From Dictyophora rubrovolvata (Eukaryota > Basidiomycota > Agaricomycetes > Phallales > Phallaceae), in the NCBI GenBank assembly GCA_029959195.1, contig CP114117.1, positions 310,001-374,000 of the forward strand: DNA of 64,000 nt, in the 5' to 3' direction. Numbering within the stretch: position 1 is the first letter of the stretch; the number at the start of each line of letters is the position of its first letter. Of this stretch, positions 33,600-43,523 are shown piece by piece. Under the pieces are notes generated by a model. That model was not told where the DNA came from and made no database searches. It was given only the letters and a program-made list of their open reading frames with translations. Made by a program: the position numbers and the translations under genes.

Positions 33600-35174
33600 C
33601 TGTGTTGCTTGAGCTTCAATGACTACTGAACCTGTAAAGTTTCTCAATAATACCAGTCTCTCAACTGATCCTATATCCAATGCAGGTGTGGCCACTGTCC
33701 CCACGCTCTATAGCTCTCAAGTATCAAAGATCGTTCCGGTTCCGTCTAGAGCAGCTAGACAAGGCAGATCAAGTGACAAATAACTTGAATTTAGACTTCT
33801 TTAAAGAAGAAGCAGGAAGGATAATGCACAGGACCGCTGTGGATGCATTTCGCATTGCCAAAGGTAAAGTCACCTTTACTTCAGGCCGCAATATGTTCTA
33901 AGAGCATTGTTTATTTAGGTGGCTTCAATCAAGTAATTTGAATTTAACACCCAAGACTTTGGCATTTCTAATAATATACAGGCTATTGCTATTATCTTCG
34001 ATGATGGCTCCGATATTATTGCACATGTTAATTGCAGTATTGCAAATGACTTATCGGATCACGACAACGACACTCTATAGAATGCAGTGTTGCTTCAGAG
34101 GTCAGCTCTCCCTCACTAGTCAATAAATCCTTTGTAAAAGTCAGTTATTTAGTTTGCGATTCTATCAATTCTTCGGGAAGAGACCACCATACCTGTTCCA
34201 ATTGTTTATGCAGTTGATTGGAAAACCGACAACCCTGCCAGAGGTTGATACATGCTCCAAGAGCGGGTAAGCGACGTTTCTTGTTCATAGACCTTTTATT
34301 TTAACATATCTCATCATCGATTCAGGTCATAGGGCAGTGGAACCCGGCTATTAAGACCCCTGCAGAGACTGCATTGATTATGAACCAGATAATAGAATAC
34401 GAGAGCCAGTTACTTAACCTACATTTCCCGAAAATTGGCTGTCCCCTCCCGAGCTCCAATCTGAAAGCATCCAGAGAGAACACCGGTCCTCTCGTCCATC
34501 CATACATGGCACCATATTCTCCCCCTTCACTGTGAGGACCATTTGAAACTTCTTTGGAATATCTGAAAGCACTAGCTGATGCCGAGTATGACCTAATTAC
34601 TAACCAAACTGAATTGTGGAAGACATAGTGAAAAGAGTACAAGGCAATGAATCAAGATCCTGAAGAAATTCCATTCATTTTTTTTTTTGAGGAATTTTAC
34701 AGATTATTTAAAAAATCTTTGGATGCCCTCCAATTTGATTGTGAATTTCTGTGCATGCTGGTCAATTCCGAGATGGATGATATCTTTGTATCATGGGATG
34801 ATCCTTCATGCGTTGTCGCCGTTATTGACTGGGAGAGTTCAGCCGCAGTGCCACTCTGGGCTGCTGTTTTATCCGAGTATCATATCTGGTGTTGCTTCGC
34901 TGATGAAAAAGATGCGGATATGTGGTGTAAGGCACAGAGAAAACACCTCGAATCTACAGTTCCATGTTTTAAAGAGACACTAGAATCAAAGTCATGTTTA
35001 GTTCGGAGAAATCTATCCTGGCTTCTAAGTGTCAGATCATGTGTCTATTATAGCCCAAAGACTGTTTTGAAAAGGTTTTTGAGTTGCTATAAAAAGTGGC
35101 CAGACGATGCTCAACATGCATTTAAGGAACTCTTTCAGTTCCTTCGTGATAGTGATTTCTCAGAAGGGGCTTAA
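33600..35174 (+). pseudogene. Aminoglycoside phosphotransferase-like (APH/kinase-fold) gene, broken
   Basis: Pieces follow the order of fungal APH-family proteins: TVPVP-type text (ILRETTIPVPIVYAVDWKT, about 34160), an AETALIMNQIIEYESQLL helix (about 34360), GPFETSLEYLKALADA (about 34530) and a C-terminal exon from 34647 with VSWDDPSCVVAVIDWESSAA, matching the conserved IDWE motif, then PLWAAV. The usual catalytic HGDLHPxN is replaced by NSEMDDIF. In-frame stops precede YMLQER (about 34240) and GPFETS (about 34530), so a full protein is unlikely. The last 175-codon exon is open. APH-like genes are numerous and of unknown substrate in Agaricomycetes. Confidence 0.6.
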
Positions 35175-35400
35175 AAGGATGTATTCATATACATGTGTAT
35201 CCTGTATTCAGAACAATAAAAAAGGCTTGAACTGCCCCACAAGCTAATAGATCTAAACAACTAAGCTTGGAAGTTTACCCATCACTTAATATGCGTTTCT
35301 TTTACACTAGCTTCCTCAACCCCTCATAGAATGGTGGTCAAGCTGTAGACGAAGATGGTCAACAGGCAGTCGTCGAATGACTAAAGTGAAGCACAGTACT

Positions 35401-36700
35401 TTAAACAGTGTCTAAGAGATTGTGCTCGGGGTTGTCAATGCCCCCTGGCCATTCAAACATTTCCGTTCCCAAGAGGAAGTTTAGGTTAGAGTTCACACGG
35501 TCACAGATGGCCCAGTCGAAGCCTAGATCAAAGGGGTTCCCAGGTCTCGCACGACGCTTCCAGCATTCCCCCATCTGCCTGGTCGGCATCTCCTTTGGCT
35601 TGCCATCATGGAATGACGGAGTATAGAACCTGTCACCGGTCTTGAAGCCGTACGTGATCGAGAGGCCTATCGTCGGGAGGTTGGGGAACACCAGCTTAGC
35701 CCATGCAAGCAGATCGAGAAGAACTCGGTCCTTGATGAACTCCGCTTTCGTCGGACCGTCGATGATGGGTGCACCGGTGGAGTCAACGACATTCATCGTC
35801 TTAAGATCCACGCCATAGCCGACACCGACGGCGCCGAAAGAGAGGGCGGTGATATTGATGCCGCCTTGGATCATCAATATAATCCAACCTTTGGCAGCGT
35901 CGAGCATCGAAAAGTGATCTTTGCAGTCCGCCGGAGCATCAATTAGGATTGGCAAGGTCTCTGGCATAATGACGGGAATGAAGTGGATTTCCTTCCAGGA
36001 ACTATCAGGGGAAAACGATAATATCTTCTGTTCAAGGTCGTTGAAATTGCGGATGGTGTAGGGATAGAACTGGAACCCGACATTGGGACGAAGTCCGGGA
36101 ATCCTGCTGAATTCCGCGGCCGCCTGGGCAATATCGTCGTTACGGCAGTCGTAGATGAGAGTGGCATCGGGATTGCGCTGAACGACTCTTCTCAGGTATG
36201 GAAACGCCTCTGTGACATTGGAAGTGGTGTCGAGGTAACACGACGACATGGCCTGTGACCCGGGATCGCGCTGGATGAACCTGGGAAGGGGTTCACCGAG
36301 GATGGCTTCGTAGTTATCCCAAGCTCCTGTCACCGGGGTTTGGCGGTCTGCCGTTAGGTCGTGTTGGATGATTGCGATGCGTTTGACATGTTCACTGGCT
36401 GCGGTGAAAACGATGTCGCACTCGGCATTGTTGCCAAGGTCGTACTCCTTGCCAGCCGTGGCGAGGTCGAGCGCATCAGGCGACCCGTCGGGGATGCCGA
36501 GGAAGAGTATGTCGATTCCGCGATGATCTGGTGGTGCTGAGGGGTGCCGCGGAACGCCGCAGTCCAGCTAAACAACTTGGCATAGAGTGGCGCGCGAAAG
36601 CCTCCTTCGTGAGCCCGTTGGGCAACCTAAGTTTGCTGCGGAGGCGTGGCCATTTGGTCTGGGCAATCGTGATCGGAGTGTCGGCGGGCGGGTACGTCGA
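35401..36700 (-). pseudogene. GC-rich gene of unknown function, N-terminal part frame-shifted
   Basis: An uninterrupted 310-codon reading (36333-35401) extends upstream in frame to about 36540 (RGIDILFLGIPDGSPDALDL, then AECDIVFTAASEHVKR). Further upstream plausible coding text continues in two other frames (PLYAKLFSWTAAFRGTPQ; ITIAQTKWPRLRSKLRLPNG), which implies two frame breaks and no good start. Other landmarks: ATLIYDCRNDD, GFQFYPYTIRNF, GVGYGVDLKTMNVVDSTGAP, FDLGFDWAICDRVNSNLNFL and GTEMFEWPGG. Alternating strand and helix text could suit a TIM-barrel enzyme, but I do not recognise the family. One 60-base line I counted is about 63% GC, far above the surrounding roughly 43%. There are no introns, unlike every neighbour. 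Confidence 0.55.
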
Positions 36701-36759
36701 TGCTGCTGTGATGAACTATGAGACAGACGTCAGGAGGGTAAAATGCACACGCACCCAGT

Positions 36760-37410
36760 CGGTCAGTCACCATCAGGACCGTCAGGCTCGGTCAGATTTG
36801 GACCCTTGCCTGATCTGCGACTCTCGGATTTTGCGACAAATGCATCGCCTGGTGGCAATTGTCCCGCCATACTCAAACTTTTAAATCTCAATGTATGGCA
36901 ATGCAACGAGAGCAACCGGATGCCATCGTAATGTCCATTGCAGAGTGCACTGATGTAAGGAAGACTCGGAAGATCATTAGCAAACGAGGGTAGTCCATAT
37001 CTCCCAACCACTCTGACCAGTTCTTCTTGAGCCTTTTTCTGAACATCTCCGTGGGACACTTAGACTCTACTAAGCACGTGGAGGAAATAAGGTACCGCAG
37101 ATAAGAAAGGATAGAAGCAGATCTCGTCGTTCACACGCCCGGTGAGAAATAAAACAGCCTTAACAGGTCGCCCATGTATTTGCGTAGATACGAGTAACAC
37201 ATCCCTGGAGCAAGTACCTGTAAAGACAAAGCAGAGGTAGAGAGGTCTCGACAAAAAAATCCGCACACTGTGAACCGTAACTCAATTTTATGGTTCGACT
37301 CAATAAGCTCACCGTTAAATTAGACACCAAGTCTGAAACATAGGTCACTATGGGCCATAAATTATTAGGGATGGACGGATGTGCAACTCATGCGAGGTGC
37401 GAGGTGCAAC
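36760..37410 (-). pseudogene. P450 relic, inverted
   Basis: The minus strand reads DVQKKAQEELVRVVGRYGLP then SFANDLPSLPYISALC (37050-36930), the exon after the I-helix in the intact P450s. The frame is then lost and a short palindromic repeat follows (36765-36835). Upstream (37060-37400) it matches the relic at 10640-10970 on the other strand. Too fragmentary to function. Confidence 0.7.
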
Positions 37411-37890
37411 GCCCGTGAAACTGTGTGGGAGCGTGACGAGTCGGAAGTTGAACTGAGCGATCTTTGGCGCCATTAGCACTCATTCGGTGCCTCCGTATTA
37501 GACCTCTATGTAGACAACTATCTGGGAGGACTGCGGTAAAATCTTCGTCACCGAATCATTGCCTACGACGGCTGCAAGACACTAGCATCACCTCCAAGCA
37601 GTTATTCTCAAGTTATTCTGCCATAACTGAGCAGACTCTCTTACTTTTGAAACTATCCTCGTGCCGGATGGTATAAGCTAATTTATTTGTGTTTGATGAT
37701 ATAACGTGAGAGGCTTTCGGAGACTTTCGTAGAGTGTTTAGTTACATTTGCACTCGCAACTCAAAATAGAGATTGGGGCGACATCATTCAGAGATTTGTC
37801 AGCACTGAAGTAATGTAGATGTCACCGGATCAGAGCACAATCAAATCCAAGCATGGTCACATCGCCAAAGGCACATGAATATGCATTATT
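37411..37890. other. No gene recognised
   Basis: The short open stretch at 37464-37676 has no motif. This is the 3' flank of the PL14 gene. Confidence 0.3.
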
Positions 37891-37891
37891 A

Positions 37892-39182
37892 TTAATCTTC
37901 TATGACCCCGCCTGAAATACCCGTGAACCATGCCCGTTGGTCTTTAGGAGTAGCCCATTCCGGAGTTGATCCTAAATGGAATGACATAAATATGGAAACT
38001 TAGAAACAAATCAAAAATTTACCTCCGAAGAACGTTTGGAAATGCATGCCCTGTAAACTTGATTGTTCCGAACATCGGAGTATGAGACCGTCTACTTTTA
38101 AAACAGAAGTGCCGTTCACCCAGAGCTCGACCTCACCTAAAGAATCAAATTATTTTATGATTTCAAAAACAAAAAAACAAAAAAAGGAACGTTATTACCG
38201 TTATCAACTTCTAAATCGTTTAGCTTTATTCTTTGGACTATTGTTGTCCATTGACCAGGTACGAACGTGAACGCGCCTCTTCCGACGGATATGCCGTAAT
38301 CGGTATTTGCATGTGAGCCGGCGACTCGCAGCAAACGTTCTTTGTTGGAATCTATCAGGGGAAGATATGCGTATAGTTCACCTTTTCCTTGAGCGCTGCA
38401 AATATACAAAGTCGCTAAGAAACAATAATTGTACAGATGTGACCTGTTTTCCTTACCGCCACATCAATCTCAGATTGAAGCAACTACACCGCTCATCTTG
38501 TCGCCCACCAGAGCATTTGAGGGCTTTTGAGCCTTCCCCTCCGACTGCAAATTATTAATATAACAGTAAAACAATGAGATATCGAAGACTTACAGAGTCC
38601 CGGTAATTTACCACCCTTCACGAAATCGAATCCCTCCTCAAAATAAACAGCATAACTCATGGTGATTTGCGAATGCAGATCGACGAACTGCTTCCATTTG
38701 CCTTTCGGGCCTCCTAAATAGAGACCGAAGCCCCCACGAATGGGACCGCTGGGGGTGTAGCTTCCATTTACGTAGAACGCTTCCCATACTCTCGTTCCAT
38801 CAGCTAGCTGGAATCTCTTGTGAGTTGTTCCGATGGAAACGTGGTGCACGCCAAGATGGGCATCATCCAGTCGTTCAGTTTGAACTTTGGCTAAGTCTTT
38901 CCGTTGTTTGGTAATGAGGGTTCTATCTTGGTTGCTGGGTTGGCTGGTTGTCCAGCCGTACTTGACGGGGACGGGAAAGAGGTCTGCGAGGGAAAAGGAT
39001 GGAACAGGAATGTCGCTAACTTCGTCTTCCATTGCGTGATGATAGATGATGCTGAATCCGAGGAGCAGCAGCAAGATAATCCAAACTCGGAAATTTATGA
39101 GGTTTGTTCTTTGGTTGGACTGTGGCTGTGTGACATCCGAGTCGAAGCTGTGACTTTTGCTCCAAGAGACGACGTTCCCCAT
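37892..39182 (-). CDS. Polysaccharide lyase family 14-like protein with N-terminal membrane anchor
   Basis: Five exons (39182-38594, 38544-38457, 38395-38199, 38136-38023, 37971-37892) sum to 1068 nt, 355 residues, all joins in frame. The core has the PL14 signatures: MSYAVYFEEGFDFVKGGKLP then GLFGGEG, KCSGGRQDERCSCFNLRLMW, GKGELYAYLP, DYGISVGRGAFTFVPGQWTT, RIKLNDLEVDNGEVELWVNG and MHFQTFFGGSTPEWATP. PL14 enzymes cut glucuronan or alginate-type chains by beta-elimination. Ahead of the domain is a hydrophobic segment (VWIILLLLLGFSIIYHH, about residues 35-51) with a short basic/polar N-terminus and no evident cleavage site, so it looks like a type II membrane anchor rather than a secreted enzyme. 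The gene is divergent from eIF2A with about 470 bp between starts. Confidence 0.85.
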
Positions 39183-39654
39183 AGGAACTGGCCTTATGAC
39201 AAGACTGGGACTGAATGAAACGTGGCACGAATCGCAGGTGTTTGGCGATGCGCAACACCCAACACACGGTCTACGTAAGCCAAGCTGGCTGCGCCGCTGT
39301 ATAAAACAAAAGACACAGCTTGAGCTAAGCCACAGCCGCGACTCAGCACTCGATTCCAGCTTACCAACGCACATTAAATTGACATAAAAAAGGGCAAAAT
39401 TAGATCTTCCGGGCTAGACGAAATAGGCGACTCTTCCCGCGAGCAACAACGTGTTCTTCCGAGTGCTCTTCTCGCGCGTAAAATAAACTTCGTCGGTGCA
39501 GAACAAAAAAAAAGGTCCGTGTCTGGTAGGCGCCCACAAAGTTTCAAAGTCCGGCCCAGAGTGGTCCTCGTTTGCGCCCATTCCCCCTCCCTTCTTCTCC
39601 TTCTTCCCCATTACACTGAGGCATTTGCTTGCTTCATAGCGTCCCCACCCCCAA

Positions 39655-42098
39655 ATGGCCTCCCAATTCAACCTGCAATATGCCTGTGAGCTATTCATAC
39701 TGCCAATCGGCTATTGTTTTGGTTTTTCCTAAATGCTCGTTTTTTATTTTATTTTACCTACAAAGTCCGCTCGCAAAAGCAGTTCGGCCTCGTTAGTGGC
39801 CTCTCGTCCTATGATCCTGTGGAAGGCTTTCAAAAGCCAGAAGCTACCGCGAGAACATATATATACAGTCCGGACGGCAAGCTGTTGGCGTATGCAGTCC
39901 CCACTGGGTCAGTCTTCTTCTTCCATGCTCGTGGTTTAATAAAGCACTAACCGCAGGGCAGTGTGCTCATAGTCAATACCACGGACGGCTCTCTTCTTCG
40001 CGAACTTCCTCTGCCAAACATTATTGAATTGGGTTTTTCTCCAAAAGCTTCCTTTCTGTCAACTTGGGAGCGACCGAGTACGTTCTATTCTAAAAATACA
40101 ACATTCTGATCCTGAACGAATCGCATCATGATCCTTTTTGTATAGACCGTTCCGAAGACAACTCGACTCATCACAAAAACCTCCGCATATTCTCAGTCCA
40201 ATCAGGCGACGAACTGTACGCTTTAACCCAAAAAAGTCAAGAGAACTGGAATCTGCAATACACCTCGTCCGAATCTCATGCGGTGCGATTAGTTGGGCCT
40301 GAAATCCAAGTCTTCAATCCTACCGATTGGTCAAAAGGCGTGATTGACAAGCTCAGAATCGAAGGCTGCTCAACTATCTCTTTGGGGCCGGGCGCAAACC
40401 CCCACATCGCCGTATTCATCGCCGAGAAGAAAGGTGCACCTGCCATCATCCGGATATATGGCTTGCTCAATCTCGCCGCATCCTCACCGACTTCACAGAA
40501 GACTTTTTATAAAGCGGATAGGGTCCAGATTAAATGGAATGCTTTGGGGACACAGGTCCTCATTCTGACTCAGACCGAGGTGGACAAGACCAACAAGAGC
40601 TATTATGGGGAGACTGGTTTGTATCTGCTCAGTGCCGCTGGTAATTTTGATTGCCGTGTCACTTTGGATAAGGAAGGGCCTATTTCGGATTTTACTTGGA
40701 GTCCTAACTCGAAAGAGTTTGGTGTGGTTTACGGATGTATGTTATTAAGTGCATTTGGACATCATTCGCCGGAAATGCTTATCGTCGTTCCCTTAGATAT
40801 GCCAGCTAAAGCAGTCCTATTCGATCAAAGGGTTCGCACGTTGTACGATTTCGGTCCAGGGCCTATAAACTTCATTTCGTTCAACCCGCAGGGACGGCTG
40901 ATCCTTCTAGCAGGGTTCGGAAACTTGGCAGGCAAAGTCGATTTATACGACCGTCGTTCTTTGACACGTGTTTGTACTATCGATGCGCCGAATACGAGTT
41001 GGTGTGAATGGAGTCCTGATGGAAAGTTTTTGTTCACTGCGACACTCAGCCCGCGGTTACGTGTGGACAATGGGATTAAGATTTGGCATTGCACTGGGCC
41101 GCTTATTCATATTCAGATGATTGACGAGTTGTATCAGGTTTGTCGTGTGCCGGTCAAAGATCATGTTCTAACTTCCTTCTCTTTTCAGGCTTCGATCCAA
41201 CCTATTCTTATCGATGACTGCCCACCTTTCACAGAAGGTCTGCCAATGGCGCCTGAACCGTCTCCAGAAGTAAAAGAACTCGCATCAGCGAAACCAATAG
41301 CAGCAAAACCAGCGGGTGCGTACCGTCCACCTGGTGCACGAGGGCTTGCTGCATCTTCGGTGTACAAACGGGAAGACGAAGGCGGGACACCACAACGTCC
41401 GGGTGCGGGACGGTCAAATGGTAGTGGACATGGCCATGGAAGCTCAGGAGGTGGTGGTGGTGGTGGTGGGCAGAGATATGTTCCGGGTGCAGCTTCCAAT
41501 GGGACTGGTAATGACGGACGAGCCGCGCGTGGGAGACGGGGTGGGGGTAATCATGTTCCTGGTGCTGCTCCCGCTAATGGGAATGGCAGTGCTGGTGCGG
41601 CTGGTGGAGGTGGAAGTGGAGGAGACGGTAATAAAAAGAAGAAAAAGAAGAAGAAGAAGGATGCTAAGGACGGAGATGGAGGTGCCGCGGGTGATGCTGC
41701 TGATGAAGTCGGTGGTGAGGGTGCGGCCACACCCATGTCACCGAACCCTAAAAGTCCTACCGTCGTTGCTGCTATAGATGTGCATCTAAGCGATAGCGTT
41801 CCTCCTACACCTGCTGGGGAGTCTGCACCTCTTGATCCTATTGCAAAGAAGATTCGTAATCTGAATAAGAAGGTGATTGTTGAACCGCGCGGTTTTTTTT
41901 TTTTTCCTCACTTGTGCACTTTCGTCATAGATCAAAGCAATAGAAGATCTTAAAGAAAAAACAAAACGTGGAGAACGTTTGGAAGCGACGCAGTTGAAGA
42001 AGATTGATACCGAGGCTGAAATTCGGAAGGAGCTTGAGTCATTGCAGGTTCTTTCTCCTTCTGGTAATGGTATTGCGACTGCGGATGGATCTACATAA
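39655..42098 (+). CDS. eIF2A: Eukaryotic translation initiation factor 2A
   Basis: Starts MASQFNLQYAFRSQKQFGLV at 39655. Several short introns, including 40736-40796 (frame-neutral), 41138-41188 and one before 41931, join in frame to about 650 residues. The N-terminal WD-type beta-propeller shows blade text: YIYSPDGKLLAYAVPTG, DFTWSPNSKEFGVVYGYMPA, FISFNPQGRLILLAGFGNLA, WCEWSPDGKFLFTATLSPRL and VDNGIKIWHCTG. eIF2A is a monomeric Met-tRNA-binding factor used in non-canonical initiation. The C-terminal part has a Gly-rich linker (about 41450-41630), a run of nine lysines (about 41634-41660) and ends with IKAIEDLKEKTKRGERLEAT, the conserved C-terminal helix. This is a conserved single-copy type gene, a good host anchor within a repeat-rich window. 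Confidence 0.93.
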
Positions 42099-42950
42099 GT
42101 TCAAGTTTGGGCATTAGGTTGATATACTCTCTCATACTCTCATATATACACTAACACACAAGTTTTCCGTATTATACATACATGGATTATTACGATTGTT
42201 ATGCTACCCCCAGATACACATTTAAATATACGGGTTACGATTTTATTGTAAAAAAGATGTTGAACCTTGAGCGCTTGAGCGTTGCCGGCTCGGAGCTTGA
42301 ACCTGCCGGATTCTATTCAATTCAAAGCCCGACTCGGCACATGAGCCCTTCTGAGAATTTTTAACAGTCTCAACGATCTACATGATTTTTGTTAGCTACG
42401 CAATAGCATCAACCAGACTCAGGATCCGGACACGATAACGGGACGAGCCCAATGGGTACTTGAATCTCGAAGCTGTTACGAAATCATTAGAAGACATCGA
42501 ATTTTACGATGACATATAAATATGATACGCGCACAAAAAGACATTGAACTATTCGGACACTGCAGTAGCATCTCATAAAGAATTGTCGCCGGGATTAGAC
42601 ATGGTTCGGGCTCTAGCAGCTGAGATGTTCAGCCTGCGTCTTTTTTTATTCAATGATTTAATTTGTGTTATTGATGATCTTAACCGTCGTTCCATGGCAC
42701 CTGCTTGTGCTATTGATGCCCCTGGTATGGTCGCAGTGCTGGTGGAGAATCCCAGTGACTGGATCTGCATTCTGATCAATGTGGTCAGTAATATAATCTT
42801 CACATTAAAAGCTAGGAACGTTAACGGGAAATTACAGAACACGTATGTAAAGCGCTAGTGAGTTTGAGTAAGTTATCATTGTATTCAGATAACGAATGCT
42901 ATCAATCGGCGAACCATTGTGAAAATCCGACGTACTATGCCTGTAAATAG
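42099..42950. other. Spacer with a possible decayed eIF2A fragment
   Basis: The 3' flank of eIF2A. At 42660-42720 the plus strand reads VIDDLNRRSMAPACAIDAPG, loosely like the eIF2A segment VDLYDRRSLTRVCTIDAPN, with a shared ACCGTCGTTC core at DNA level. It may be an old partial duplicate; weak. Confidence 0.25.
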
Positions 42951-42959
42951 ATGCCTCGT

Positions 42960-43480
42960 GCCTGCGTGCGCCTCCAATGAATTCATGTGGCTAGGGTAAT
43001 TGAGATGTCTTGAGTTAGAACCAAGAACGTATGTACGAAACATGCCATTCTCGACTTTAACTGCTCATGTTCAATACTGCTTTCGCGCGTCTTTGCACTA
43101 TCCTTCACCAGAGAGGTTATGGAGTCTCCCGAGGGCAAAGAACGCTCAAGTTCACTGCGACGCTTCGACAATTCATTAACCTCTGGTTTCCTGTAAGAAA
43201 ATCTGCCTTCCCAACAATGCATTCGTCCGTGACAGCCTAGTTGATGTAATTAAGTATTAGGCACACTGATTGACAAATGTAGGAATATCTTGTCACACCA
43301 TACCTCAACTTTACCGACGGAAGTTGATAATCTATTTAGATAAGCCAATTGGAACACAAGAGAATACACTCTCTCACATGACGAAGATGCTAATGCATAC
43401 CTTACCTCCTGTGTCGCCAAACCCGGTTGAAGCTCGATTGAGCTTTCGAAGTGGGGGCATTCCCCGTATCAATAAACACC
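42960..43480 (+). promoter_or_regulatory. Conserved P450 promoter module, copy 3, split by extra sequence
   Basis: TGCGTGCGCCT with CCAATGA (42974-42980), then GCTTTCGAAG (43442-43451) and TCAATAAACACCTGTAG (about 43469-43485) ahead of the ATG at 43524. In other copies the first two elements are about 20-50 nt apart; here they are about 460 nt apart, so roughly 430 nt appear to have been inserted. Confidence 0.5.
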
Positions 43481-43523
43481 TGTAGTATCATTGCCACGAG
43501 CAAAAGTTGTTCAACACACTACG

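Noticed and set aside
41185-41777. ORFs overlapping eIF2A in other frames (proline-rich minus strand, valine-rich plus strand)
   Set aside because: They are mirror readings of the Gly- and Lys-codon repeats in eIF2A.
42544-42858. 104-codon ORF as an independent gene
   Set aside because: No start context or motif of its own; its only resemblance is a weak one to eIF2A.
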